Below are positions 1 through 7,074 of a stretch of 21,033 bases of DNA, piece after piece. The position numbers and the translations under genes are program-made. The stretch comes from G039029935 sp039029935. Its GTDB lineage: Bacteria > Chloroflexota > Anaerolineae > Caldilineales > Caldilineaceae. How positions within the stretch are numbered: the first letter of the stretch is position 1; each line of letters opens with the position of its first letter. The stretch spans positions 1-21,033 of the forward strand of contig JBCCFC010000058.1 in the NCBI GenBank assembly GCA_039029935.1, given 5' to 3'. The notes below the pieces were generated by a model. It ran no database searches. It was not told where the DNA came from and saw nothing but the letters and a program-made list of their open reading frames with translations.

Positions 1-384
1 AGTCCCCACCCATGCCGAAACGGGGTTGGCAAAGGAGCGGATGTCAGTTGTGAGTGGGGCGTCATATTTAAGATGACGGGTGGCGTGGTCGCCGACAATG
101 TTGACGATAGGGCTGTTGGCGCGCTGTGCATTGTGGAGATTTGCCAGCCCATTGGCTAGACCTGGCCCCAAATGGAGTAGTGTTGCTGCTGGGTTGCCCG
201 TCATGCGCGCATAGCCATCTGCCGCCCCCGTTGCACCGCCCTCAAAGAGGCAGAGATAGGTATTCATGCCAGGCACAGTATCGACGGCCGCGACAAAATG
301 CATCTCGGATGTGCCGGGATTGGTGAAGCAGGTGGTCACGCCACCATTGACTAGGGTTTGGATTAAGCTTTGCGCTCCATTCAT
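1..384 (-). CDS. Thiamine-diphosphate enzyme, acetolactate synthase large subunit-like (N-terminal part)
   Basis: The first 128 residues of a minus-strand gene that runs off the left edge. The start MNGAQSLIQTLVNGGV, then CFTNPGTSEMHF and LFEGGATGAADGYAR are the N-terminal pyrimidine-binding domain of the ThDP-dependent acetolactate synthase / benzoylformate decarboxylase family. Glu48 in LFEGGA sits where the family has the glutamate that activates the cofactor. ATG at 384 is preceded by AAGGA about ten bases upstream. The gene lies 177 bases downstream of the permease gene on the same strand and may be under separate control through the dyad at 490-550. The partial protein cannot separate true acetolactate synthase from the many stand-alone relatives, and no small regulatory subunit is visible. 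Confidence 0.88.
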   Translation of the reverse strand, partial: MNGAQSLIQTLVNGGVTTCFTNPGTSEMHFVAAVDTVPGMNTYLCLFEGGATGAADGYARMTGNPAATLLHLGPGLANGLANLHNAQRANSPIVNIVGDHATRHLKYDAPLTTDIRSFANPVSAWVGT

Positions 385-489
385 GGTTGAATTATCCTTA
401 AAATTTTACCTAAAAGTTGTCTTTAACTTTGATTTTCAGTCATACTCGACCCTAAAAGATAAAATAACAATCATGAGTTACGTGGGTGA

Positions 490-550
490 TTTGATTTACA
501 CATTGAAGTGTATAAGCTAACCTCTTGTACACTTCAATGTATAGATCAAA
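490..550. promoter_or_regulatory. Large dyad containing two TACAC-N6-GTGTA type sites
   Basis: Two 27-base arms (490-516 and 524-550), matching at 24 of 27 positions, flank a 7-base spacer. Each arm holds its own smaller dyad: TACAC-ATTGAA-GTGTA on the left and the near copy TACAC-TTCAAT-GTATA on the right. No T-run follows on either strand, so it does not look like an intrinsic terminator. Its place 106-166 bases before the thiamine-diphosphate enzyme gene suggests a paired operator for that gene. The regulator is not known from this window. Confidence 0.55.
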
Positions 551-561
551 TGATTCTAACC

Positions 562-1395
562 TTACGCCTTCAATCCACCCTGCGTCAAGCCATCAATAAA
601 GCGGCGTTGCAGACCCAAGAACAGCACCAAAATCGGTGCGATCATGATGACGGCGGCAGCACTGGTTAATGCCCAGTCACGGCTAAAGCGCGAGGTGAAG
701 TTGTAGTAGCTGGTGGTGACGGGGAATAGGTCTGGCTGGCTGATGAAGATCAGTGCAACTGAGAACTCGCTCCATACGCCCAACCCCACAAGCAGACCAA
801 CGGTTAAGAAGCCGGGCCATGTCAGCGGTAGGAGTACACGTGTGAACACCTGGAAGGCGTTGGCCCCATCCACGCGTGCGGCGTCATCAAAGTCTCTTGG
901 CACTTGGATCATGAATGAGCGCAGCAGAAAAATCGAGAAGGGCGAGTTAAAGGCTGTGTAGAGCAGGATGAGTCCAAATAAGCTGTTGGTCAGCCCTAAA
1001 ATACGCCAGAGCGAAAAGAGCGGTACGAGGAAGAGCCAGATAGGGAGCGTGGACCCGACGAGCATGTAAAGCATAAACGCATTCTGGCCGGGTGGGTTGA
1101 GCCGCGCCAAGCTGTATGCAGCCATCCCGCCAAAGATTAACTCGGCAATGACGGTAAAGACCACCAAAATGGCACTGTTGGTGACAGTTTTGGCAAAGTT
1201 GCCCTGCACCCATGCATTGGCAAAATTCTCCAGATGAATTTCGGATGGTGGTCCCAGTGGATTGGCCGCAATTTCAGTTGAATCCTTCACCGAGTTGAAC
1301 CCTAGTACCACCAATGGACCGACGGCAAAGGCAACCAATAAAATCAGAATCACGTAATTTGGTAATAGAGATGTTTCTCGTCTGCGACTGAACAT
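562..1395 (-). CDS. ABC transporter permease, MalG type (carbohydrate uptake)
   Basis: Inner-membrane permease of a binding-protein-dependent sugar importer. About six hydrophobic segments are visible, and the cytoplasmic loop that contacts the ATPase (EAA loop) is present as DDAARVDGANAFQVFTRVLL followed by PLTWP. The length, 277 residues, is typical of the family. The open frame extends upstream to 1431, but ATG at 1395 is the better start: it follows GGGAG with a 7-base gap and lies one base after the stop of the preceding permease gene, which indicates translational coupling. The partner ATP-binding subunit is not in the window; many such systems share one encoded elsewhere. The substrate is unknown. 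Confidence 0.93.
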   Translation of the reverse strand: MFSRRRETSLLPNYVILILLVAFAVGPLVVLGFNSVKDSTEIAANPLGPPSEIHLENFANAWVQGNFAKTVTNSAILVVFTVIAELIFGGMAAYSLARLNPPGQNAFMLYMLVGSTLPIWLFLVPLFSLWRILGLTNSLFGLILLYTAFNSPFSIFLLRSFMIQVPRDFDDAARVDGANAFQVFTRVLLPLTWPGFLTVGLLVGLGVWSEFSVALIFISQPDLFPVTTSYYNFTSRFSRDWALTSAAAVIMIAPILVLFLGLQRRFIDGLTQGGLKA

Positions 1396-1396
1396 G

Positions 1397-2344
1397 TTAA
1401 ATCTCCCATCCTCTTGTGCGTAAGAATACAAAGACGCTGATGATCATGCCCGCAAAGAGGCTCATCGACAATCCAATGGCAGAGGCGTATCCAGCCTCAA
1501 AACGATTGAACGCTTGTTTATAGAGATACGTTGCCATCACTTCGGATGCACCCCCTGGACCACCCTGCGTGAGAATCCACACATAGTCAAAGACCAGGAA
1601 TGACCAGATACCTGTCATCAACAACATAAAGGAAAGCGTTGGTAAAATGCCTGGCACGGTGATGTGTCGGAACTCCTGCCAGCGATTGGCCCCGTCGATT
1701 TTGGCAGCATCATAGAGCGCGGGCGGGATGTTCTGCATGGCTGCCAAAAATAGCACCATGAGGAATCCCCAGAAATGCCAATTATCAATAAAGGCAATTG
1801 TGAGCAGTGCGGTCGATCCTTCGCCCAAAAAGGCGCGGTCTAGCCCGGGGATGCCCCACTCGGCTAGTTGGACGCCAACGCCGAGACGTGGACTCAACAG
1901 ATTGCGCCAGATGCTTACAATAATCACGCTGGGCAGGATGTAGGGCATAAACAGAACGGTGCGGAAAAACATGCTGCCGCGCCGTACTTGTGCCAATACC
2001 GCTGCGGCGACGAGTGCCAATGAAAATGGAACCGTGAGGAAGAAGAGCAGCCATGTGATATTATGGCGTAGTGCATTTCGATAGTTCCTATCCTCAAAGA
2101 TCAGCTCACGAAAATTTTCAAACCCAATAAATTCTGCGACACCAAGCCCTGACCAGTCGGTCAAAGAGTAATAAAACGCAGCCATTGATGGGCCAATCAC
2201 AACAATCAGATGAAGAAGTAAGATAGGGGCGATGAAGAGCCATGGGACCACAACTTTTTGAAAAAAGCCGCTCGACCCTTTTCGTTTTGTGCTCACGACG
2301 CCGCCCGATAGGACAGCTCCCCCCTGTGCTTGTGCTTGTGCCAT
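1397..2344 (-). CDS. ABC transporter permease, MalF/UgpA type (carbohydrate uptake)
   Basis: The 315-residue first permease of the importer. A short polar N-terminus (MAQAQAQGGAVL) is followed by a membrane segment with WLFIAPILLLHLIVVIGP and further segments. The EAA loop YDAAKIDGANRWQEFRHITV is clear. ATG at 2344 follows AAGGAAA. It is the second gene of the operon, 427 bases after the binding-protein gene, and its stop codon is separated from the MalG-type start by one base. It should form a heterodimer with that protein in the cytoplasmic membrane. Confidence 0.93.
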   Translation of the reverse strand: MAQAQAQGGAVLSGGVVSTKRKGSSGFFQKVVVPWLFIAPILLLHLIVVIGPSMAAFYYSLTDWSGLGVAEFIGFENFRELIFEDRNYRNALRHNITWLLFFLTVPFSLALVAAAVLAQVRRGSMFFRTVLFMPYILPSVIIVSIWRNLLSPRLGVGVQLAEWGIPGLDRAFLGEGSTALLTIAFIDNWHFWGFLMVLFLAAMQNIPPALYDAAKIDGANRWQEFRHITVPGILPTLSFMLLMTGIWSFLVFDYVWILTQGGPGGASEVMATYLYKQAFNRFEAGYASAIGLSMSLFAGMIISVFVFLRTRGWEI

Positions 2345-2522
2345 AGCAAGTTTCCAGTTTCCTTAAATCAAAGGCGATTCCACAAGAAACGCGGAATTAG
2401 CACTCTCTAGTACGGGTCATATACCGGTAATTTGGTATTAGGACCCAGGGAGTTCTCCGCCTAATCCGCGCATATTTATTTCTGTAAATCGGCCTAAAAA
2501 ACACAATCCAATATCTGTCAAA

Positions 2523-2584
2523 AACACCGGAGTTACGCAATTGTCGAGGCACGAACGTTCATGCCCCGACAATTGCGTAATTCC
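2523..2584 (-). terminator. Hairpin with T5 tail between binding protein and permeases (attenuator)
   Basis: Arms 2529-2551 and 2562-2584 pair over 23 positions with two mismatches, closing on a 10-base loop that itself contains the palindrome GAACGTTC. Read on the minus strand, the stem is followed by GGTGTTTTTG, an intrinsic-terminator-like tail. Because it sits between the binding-protein gene and the permease genes it probably stops part of the transcripts, giving more binding protein than permease, as known for other binding-protein operons. No T-run is seen in the plus direction. Confidence 0.65.
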
Positions 2585-2660
2585 AACAAAATAAAAGGGA
2601 TAACAAGGTGACTTTGTGTCCAAGGTCCCCCCATCATCCCCTTTAAAAGCCATAGTCTCT

Positions 2661-2720
2661 TAGTAGGTCAGTAATTAGTAGGCCAGTAATTAGTAGGCCA
2701 GTAATCAATAGGTCGGTAAT
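2661..2720. repeat. Tandem repeat, four 15-bp units
   Basis: Four head-to-tail copies: TAGTAGGTCAGTAAT (2661), TAGTAGGCCAGTAAT (2676 and 2691) and the diverged CAATAGGTCGGTAAT (2706). The unit has no spacers, so it is not a CRISPR array. The array lies in the transcribed spacer just past the binding-protein stop codon. Confidence 0.85.
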
Positions 2721-2771
2721 CAGTGTCAGTCACCGACGTATCAAATACAGACACACCGAATACCAGACACT

Positions 2772-4127
2772 CTATCGCTCTGGAATTGGTGGAATCGCAC
2801 CCTCAGCCAATTCTTCCTGGAAGAGGTCATTCAAACCAACCAGATACTCCTCAGCAGTCATATCACCAGCCCAGACCTTTTCGATTTCTTCGTAGATGTA
2901 GGCATCGCTCTTTGGTGGCCAGAAAGTCCATGTGGTATAGCCATAGTTGCCAGCGTCGTTGGCGGCTGAGAGCGCACCAAAGATGTTGGCGATACGTGGG
3001 TCAATTGAATCCAGTGCATCTGCTTCGAGCTTTACTGGTGCTGGCGCACGGCCACAATTCTGGACCAATTTTGCCTGATTTTCTGGTGAGTAGTGGAAAG
3101 TCAAGTATTCAGCCGCAGCCTCTGGATGGTCAGAGCTTTTGTTGATGGACCATGTGTTACCCATACCGATGTCAAAGATGGCTTCGCCCGTTGAAGAAGG
3201 TACAGGAACCCAGTCCCATTCCATACCACCGTTTTCTTCGGTGAAGTAGGTGTCGATCAGTGCCTGCGCACGCCATGTACCTTCAATATTCATGGCCGCT
3301 TCACCCTGCGCCAATGTCGTCAGGAATTCATCAAATGTTGTGGTGTAATAGAATTCCAAGCCACCCATGAAGTATCCATTCTGTTGGTAGTCGTTAAGCA
3401 ATTCGATTGACGCCACAAAATCTGGGTGATCCCAAGGAATCTGACCAGTGAGTGCTTGGTAAACCATATCTGGACCCGCAACGTGGTTTAGGAATTCACC
3501 GACATGCCACTCGTTGGCTGGACGCCATTCTGCGTTTGCGTGTGAGAAAGGAATGATGTCTTCCGCAGCAATGGTCTCTGCCAGAGCCGTCATTTCATCC
3601 ACATTGGTTGGTGGTTCCCAGCCCTTTTCTTCAAAGAGCGTCTTGTTGTAGTACAGGACCAGTGTTTCTAGTTCATCCGGCAGACTGTAGAGCTTGCCAT
3701 CAACCTGACCGAGGCTCAATGCCCAAGGAACAAAGATTTCATCCCAGCCCAATGTGTCAATAAAGTCGTTCAATGGCAACAACTGATCCGCAGCAGCCAG
3801 TTCAAAAACGAACGATGGACCCGGTGTACCTACGATGTCTGGACCCGCACCACCTGCCAATGCTGTACGAGTTGCGTTCCATGTATCAGGATTGGCAACC
3901 GCATTGACAAAAATCGTGTCGCTCTGTGCGTTGAATTCATCCACGCTTGTTTCAACCAAACAGCTTGCACCTTCGCCGCCGTCAGGTGGGTTGAACCAGA
4001 ATTCAATCGTGACCTTTTCCGCTTCACCATCATCACCACCGCCTGCTGGTCCACTTGGTGGTGCACATGCAGCCAGCAACAGGCTCATGATGACAGCCAT
4101 ATAGACCAGTACTCGATACTGTTTCAT
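2772..4127 (-). CDS. Extracellular solute-binding lipoprotein (family 1, sugar ABC importer)
   Basis: The 451-residue substrate-binding component, homologous to the UgpB/MalE class. The N-terminus MKQYRVLVYMAVIMSLLLAAC is a lipoprotein signal with lipobox LAAC, so the mature protein starts at Cys21 and is membrane-anchored. A low-complexity Gly/Asp linker (APPSGPAGGGDDGE) follows, then VTIEFWF and later blocks such as YYNKTLFEEKGWEPP and GEAAMNIEGTWR that are typical of the family. ATG at 4127 is preceded by GAGGAG with an 8-base gap. It is the first gene of the importer operon, with promoter at 4251-4279. The sugar or sugar-phosphate bound cannot be told from sequence. Confidence 0.95.
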   Translation of the reverse strand: MKQYRVLVYMAVIMSLLLAACAPPSGPAGGGDDGEAEKVTIEFWFNPPDGGEGASCLVETSVDEFNAQSDTIFVNAVANPDTWNATRTALAGGAGPDIVGTPGPSFVFELAAADQLLPLNDFIDTLGWDEIFVPWALSLGQVDGKLYSLPDELETLVLYYNKTLFEEKGWEPPTNVDEMTALAETIAAEDIIPFSHANAEWRPANEWHVGEFLNHVAGPDMVYQALTGQIPWDHPDFVASIELLNDYQQNGYFMGGLEFYYTTTFDEFLTTLAQGEAAMNIEGTWRAQALIDTYFTEENGGMEWDWVPVPSSTGEAIFDIGMGNTWSINKSSDHPEAAAEYLTFHYSPENQAKLVQNCGRAPAPVKLEADALDSIDPRIANIFGALSAANDAGNYGYTTWTFWPPKSDAYIYEEIEKVWAGDMTAEEYLVGLNDLFQEELAEGAIPPIPER

Positions 4128-4229
4128 GAATGTTTCTCCTCTATTTTTATTGTAAAAGTAGAAAGTGTAAGATAAGTATGTATCTGATTTTAAATTTCAT
4201 GTTTGAGCTATATAGACAATAGCTAAACC

Positions 4230-4241
4230 GTGAATAATCAC
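4230..4241. promoter_or_regulatory. Candidate operator GTGA-N4-TCAC at the importer start site
   Basis: A short dyad, GTGAATAATCAC, lies directly downstream of the -10 element, so a repressor bound here would cover the transcription start. A second dyad (AGCTAT, 7-base spacer, ATAGCT; 4206-4224) lies further into the leader. The regulator is not identified. Confidence 0.4.
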
Positions 4242-4250
4242 ACTCGTATG

Positions 4251-4279
4251 ATTGTAGCGCAGGAGCGAAAAGCTGTCAA
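4251..4279 (-). promoter_or_regulatory. Consensus promoter of the importer operon
   Basis: On the minus strand TTGACA (4274-4279) and TACAAT (4251-4256) are separated by exactly 17 bases. Transcription should start near 4244, leaving a leader of about 115 bases before the binding-protein gene. Confidence 0.8.
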
Positions 4280-4316
4280 ATCGCTTTTTTTTGTTCTGAA
4301 TTTTTGGTTTGTGACT

Positions 4317-4451
4317 CTAATAGTTGCTTGAGTTTTGCATAGTCATTTTCATGCCATTTTGCCATTTGGGGTTGTTTTCAAAATTGGTGATAAATGCGAA
4401 CACTTCATCAACGGGTCGAATGATATCAATATCAATCACAGTTTTGCTCAT
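4317..4451 (-). pseudogene. Truncated SRPBCC-family (START-like) protein remnant
   Basis: A 44-residue frame beginning MSKTVIDIDIIRPVDEVF and containing NFENNPKWQNGM, which is the usual opening of SRPBCC/polyketide-cyclase-like proteins of about 140 residues. It stops at TAG (4317-4319) after one third of the expected length. The bases beyond, in any frame, do not continue the fold, and the importer promoter begins only 38 bases later. ATG at 4451 has a good GAGGTG site and overlaps the end of the ArsR gene by 20 bases, so it is probably still translated. ArsR-SRPBCC pairs are common; here the partner looks decayed or cut by a rearrangement. Confidence 0.7.
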
Positions 4452-4800
4452 CAGACACCTCATTTTCTTGTTGTTTGTGCTGCGTTCGGTCCATCAACGC
4501 TTCAAGCACATCCAGACGCTCTTCCCAAAATGGGCGATAAAACGCAATCCAATCACCAGCCCGCCGCAAGGGGGTTGGTCGCAGCGAGAAGGTGTGGGTG
4601 CGCCCCTCAACTGTGCGCTCAACCAACCCCGATTTCTCTAACGTTTTGAGATGTTTGGAAACACCGTTGAGTGAAATATCAAATTGATTCGCAATTTCCA
4701 GTACACTCGCTGGCCCGTTTGCTAACAAATTTAATATCTCTCGACGTGTAGGGTTGGCGAGTGCTTGGAAAACTTGATCTAACAAAAAATCTTCGGCCAT
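4432..4800 (-). CDS. ArsR-family winged-helix transcriptional regulator
   Basis: A 122-residue regulator. FQALANPTRREILNLL is the hallmark N-terminal helix pair, SLNGVSKHLKTLEKSGLV is the recognition helix region, and RTVEGRTHTFSL is the wing. No cysteine metal site of the ArsR/SmtB type is seen, so it belongs to the group that is usually paired with SRPBCC or DUF899 proteins rather than to the metal sensors. The start at 4800 lies ten bases after the DUF899 stop and has no strong ribosome site, suggesting coupled translation. It probably represses its own operon through the dyad at 5542-5571. Confidence 0.92.
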   Translation of the reverse strand: MAEDFLLDQVFQALANPTRREILNLLANGPASVLEIANQFDISLNGVSKHLKTLEKSGLVERTVEGRTHTFSLRPTPLRRAGDWIAFYRPFWEERLDVLEALMDRTQHKQQENEVSDEQNCD

Positions 4801-4810
4801 TATCTAACCA

Positions 4811-5515
4811 TTAACCCTGTGCATACTCGTCACGTAGACGGAGCCATGCCATATTTTGCCCACCCTCATCACGGCCCTTGGGTATCAAATCCAGATGATG
4901 GTAGGCTCCATTAAGCACATCCAGCCCCCGTGCATAGGTCGAGTAGGTGTGGAAAACATCGCCTTGTTCATCCTTATAGAAAATGCTGACACCCGGAGCC
5001 TCCTCCACAGGAAACTGGATTGTATCATAATTATAGTTACGCTCGCCGTTCGCCAAGTCCGCTGGCTTAAACGAGACATGAAAGTCGTAGTTAAAATCGC
5101 TACCATAGGATGAAACCCATTTAAACTGCCACCCCATGCGTTGGCGAAATGCCTGTAATTTGGCGAGCGGGGCGCGTGAAATCGTCACATGGGTGACATC
5201 ACGCTGGTTCCAATGCAGAGTCACCCCATTATAGTTGTCTGCCCAAAAGGAACAACTTTTGCAGCCCTGTTCCCATTCGGGATGAAACATGAAGTGATAG
5301 ACAAGAAGCTGACTGCACCCCGCAAACAGATCACCAAGTGTCTCCTGTCCATCTGGACTGTCAAATACATAGGCTTTGTCCACCTTCACCCAAGGCAATG
5401 AACGCTGCTCCTGGCTCAGTTGATCGCGTAAGCGTGTAAATTCCTTTTCCTTTGCCAGCAATGCTTTCCGCGCTTCGAGCCATTCTGTCTGTGAAACTAC
5501 TTGATTCATTGTCAT
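4811..5515 (-). CDS. DUF899 family thioredoxin-like protein
   Basis: A 234-residue protein with the DUF899 features: WLEARKALLAKEKEFTRLRD near the N-terminus, LPWVKVDKAYVFD, LLVYHFMFHPEWEQGCKSCS with a CxxC pair, and VSFKPADLANG toward the C-terminus. The family is predicted to have a thioredoxin-like fold; its reaction is not established. ATG at 5515 follows AGGAG with a 9-base gap; the second ATG at 5509 is too far. It is the first gene of an operon with the ArsR gene, an arrangement seen in many genomes. Confidence 0.92.
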   Translation of the reverse strand: MTMNQVVSQTEWLEARKALLAKEKEFTRLRDQLSQEQRSLPWVKVDKAYVFDSPDGQETLGDLFAGCSQLLVYHFMFHPEWEQGCKSCSFWADNYNGVTLHWNQRDVTHVTISRAPLAKLQAFRQRMGWQFKWVSSYGSDFNYDFHVSFKPADLANGERNYNYDTIQFPVEEAPGVSIFYKDEQGDVFHTYSTYARGLDVLNGAYHHLDLIPKGRDEGGQNMAWLRLRDEYAQG

Positions 5516-5541
5516 AATTTTGATCTCCTAAACTTAATTCA

Positions 5542-5571
5542 ATAATATTCAACTAAATGGTTGAATATTAT
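5542..5571. promoter_or_regulatory. Perfect dyad over the -10 box, probable ArsR operator
   Basis: The arms ATAATATTCAAC (5542-5553) and GTTGAATATTAT (5560-5571) are perfectly complementary over 12 bases around a 6-base centre. The right arm contains the -10 hexamer of the DUF899-ArsR promoter, so binding would block RNA polymerase. TTCAAC-N6-GTTGAA is consistent with sites of ArsR regulators of this kind. That the ArsR protein encoded here binds it is an inference from position. Confidence 0.75.
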
Positions 5572-5593
5572 CAGGCGGATACATTTTTGTCAA
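5565..5593 (-). promoter_or_regulatory. Consensus promoter of the DUF899-ArsR operon
   Basis: On the minus strand TTGACA (5588-5593) and TAATAT (5565-5570) are 17 bases apart. The start of transcription would be near 5558, inside the dyad, with a leader of about 40 bases. Confidence 0.82.
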
Positions 5594-5608
5594 GAACGGA
5601 TGTCTCTC

Positions 5609-5617
5609 TGCTACAAT
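5609..5617 (+). promoter_or_regulatory. Extended -10 promoter of the MaoC-like gene
   Basis: TG-C-TACAAT on the plus strand, with no good -35 box, lies about 80 bases before the MaoC-like start and is divergent from the ArsR promoter. The leader would contain the hairpin at 5633-5655. Confidence 0.5.
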
Positions 5618-5632
5618 ACCTATAGGTCTGTT

Positions 5633-5655
5633 AGATTGGTCCAATGGGCCAATCT
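5633..5655. repeat. Intergenic hairpin in the MaoC leader
   Basis: AGATTGGTCC and GGGCCAATCT pair over ten positions (one G-U) around an AAT loop. No T-run follows. A decayed look-alike (AGATTGG followed by ACCCATCT) stands at 13955-13969. Confidence 0.5.
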
Positions 5656-5696
5656 GGTAGTCTCGATGCTTTCTCAGCCAATTACAAGGAGACGAC

Positions 5697-6149
5697 ATGA
5701 TGCAAGAACAAATTGTAACGGAGACAGTTGAACATACGGATAAGATCATGCCAGGCCAACGGTTCTCCAAAGAAATGACCCTGACGACAGAATCTGTAAA
5801 GACATTTGCAGAGGCAGCAGGCGACCTCAATCCCGTTCATCATGATGCCGACTATGCTGCCACGACACGCTATAAGCGAATCATTGCCAGCGGAACCCAG
5901 ACAAGTTCATTGATGATGGGTCTGACCGCCACCTATTTTTCTCAACACGGCTCGACCGTTGGGTTGGGATTTGAAATGCGTTTTCGGCTGCCCATCTATG
6001 CCGATGAAACTATTTTTATAGAATGGGAAATTATCTCGGTTACACCCAAAGAGCGTCTAGGTGGTAATATTGTCAGCATTGCTGGTACGCTAAAAAATGA
6101 AGCTGGAGCGATTGCAGTGGAAGCGACGGCGAGTTTGTTGGTGACATAG
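5697..6149 (+). CDS. MaoC-like (R)-specific enoyl-CoA hydratase
   Basis: A 150-residue hot-dog-fold protein. GDLNPVHHDADYA carries the Asp43/His48 pair of the hydratase-2 motif (D-x-N-P-x-H), and the later FEMRFRLPIYADETI is the typical second half. Such enzymes hydrate trans-2-enoyl-CoA to (R)-3-hydroxyacyl-CoA in fatty acid or polyhydroxyalkanoate metabolism, as single-domain dimers of this size. AAGGAG lies 5 bases before ATG 5697 and 8 before a second ATG at 5700; either could be used. It is followed by two hairpins rather than by a co-transcribed partner, so its pathway is not given by context. Confidence 0.9.
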   Translation: MMQEQIVTETVEHTDKIMPGQRFSKEMTLTTESVKTFAEAAGDLNPVHHDADYAATTRYKRIIASGTQTSSLMMGLTATYFSQHGSTVGLGFEMRFRLPIYADETIFIEWEIISVTPKERLGGNIVSIAGTLKNEAGAIAVEATASLLVT

Positions 6150-6153
6150 ATAG

Positions 6154-6203
6154 AGCCTGTTTGAACAGGCTTTCTGTATTCGCATAGGGTTTGAACCCTA
6201 TGC
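6154..6203. repeat. Double hairpin between the MaoC-like and CPBP genes
   Basis: Hairpin one pairs AGCCTGT (6154-6160) with ACAGGCT (6165-6171). Hairpin two pairs GCATAGGGTT (6182-6191) with AACCCTATGC (6194-6203). Both have the same apex, GTTTGAAC. The first is followed by TTCTGTATT and could end MaoC transcripts weakly. The second abuts the AGGAGG ribosome site of the next gene and could influence its translation. Confidence 0.65.
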
Positions 6204-6215
6204 AGGAGGCAAACT

Positions 6216-7074
6216 ATGCAGACAGTACTTATCTTTTTAGTCATTACCTACGGATTGAGCATCATCCTCGCGCTCATTGTTGGCCTCACAGACGGTAAAG
6301 ACAGCAAGCTCGTCAATCTTGGATATGCAGCCTTTTTTAATTCCTGCGCTGGCCGTGTTGATAATGCGTTTTGTTTTCAACGAAGGCATCCCTAATGCTG
6401 GCTGGGATAAGTTTTCAGTGATATGGCTACTGGTTGCGCTCTTCATGATTCCGCTTGCCATCCATCTCGTTGCCCTACCCGTCACCGCGCTACGAAATAA
6501 CAACCAATTGCCTTGGGAAATATGGATGACGCCCGCCGAAGATGGTCTCTACCACACACCGGAAGGACGCGGGTGGGGTGCGTTGACCAAAGGTCAATTG
6601 ATTAACCGTCTTGTTCTAAACGCAGTTGTCGGCTTAATCGCCGTCTCCATCTTTGCCTTCTTTGAGGAAATTGGCTGGCGGGCGTGGATGCAGCCGCGCT
6701 TGGTCGAGTTATATGGTATGCGTAGTGGTATTCTCATGGGCGCGGTCATCTGGGCATTGTGGCATACTCCCTTTGCATTGAGCGGCATCCACCACATCAA
6801 CGGTGTGCCTGTCTGGGCGATGGCATTCTGCTCACTCATTGGCTTGACGGGCGCAGGCATTGTGTTGGGCTGGCTCTGGTTAAATACCGAAAGCATCTGG
6901 ATTGTGAGTATCGGACATGGTGCACTCAATAACTGGGGGCAATATGCGTTTAAGTTTATGCGTGAACCAGAGGATGAGCCAATGGGAATTCATGAAAATG
7001 TTGCACTCTATGCGACGGTGAATGTGACACTGTTGCTTTTGGGGTTAATTATCCTTGTTTTAGGAGGTATATGA
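6216..7074 (+). CDS. CPBP-family (CAAX-type) membrane protease, frameshifted in a T6 run
   Basis: A polytopic membrane protein with the three ABI/CPBP motifs: FFEEIGWRAWMQPRL (EExxxR), WALWHTPF and HGALNN. These form the glutamate/histidine active site of an intramembrane metalloprotease. The true start is ATG 6216, six bases after AGGAGG, giving MQTVLIFLVITYGLSIILAL as the first membrane segment. That frame ends at a TAA just past 6390, whereas the rest of the protein reads in another frame beginning FLIPALAVLIMRFVF. The two frames join perfectly if one T is removed from TTTTTT at 6333-6338. This is a recent mutation, a slippery-site event or a sequencing error. The stop TGA overlaps the start of the next gene. 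If the frameshift is real, the family function is lost unless slippage restores it. Confidence 0.82.

Larger units (their letters stand above)
2345..2771. other. Long untranslated spacer inside the importer operon
   Basis: 427 bases without a convincing gene. It holds a four-unit 15-bp tandem repeat (2661-2720) and a strong hairpin with a T-rich tail in the minus direction (2529-2584). The only open frame of any length here (about 70 codons, minus strand, 2438-2653) crosses the hairpin, has no recognisable domain and is judged accidental. I did not find a second convincing promoter for the permease genes. Confidence 0.6.

Noticed and set aside
490..550. Intrinsic terminator of the permease operon
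   Set aside because: The stem is long, but no T-run follows it on either strand and its arms contain smaller operator-like dyads.
2438..2653. 71-codon minus-strand frame in the importer spacer
   Set aside because: It includes the attenuator hairpin, has no ribosome site that stands out and no recognisable domain.
2661..2720. Possible CRISPR-like array
   Set aside because: The units are contiguous, 15 bases, with no spacers and no cas genes nearby.
2723..3145. 140-codon plus-strand frame inside the binding-protein region
   Set aside because: It is antisense to a well-supported gene, has no domain, and its composition follows the opposite strand.
4265..4292. Plus-strand hairpin AGCGA/TCGCT followed by T8, resembling a terminator
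   Set aside because: No plus-strand gene lies upstream, and the bases are better explained as the -35 region and spacer of the minus-strand importer promoter.
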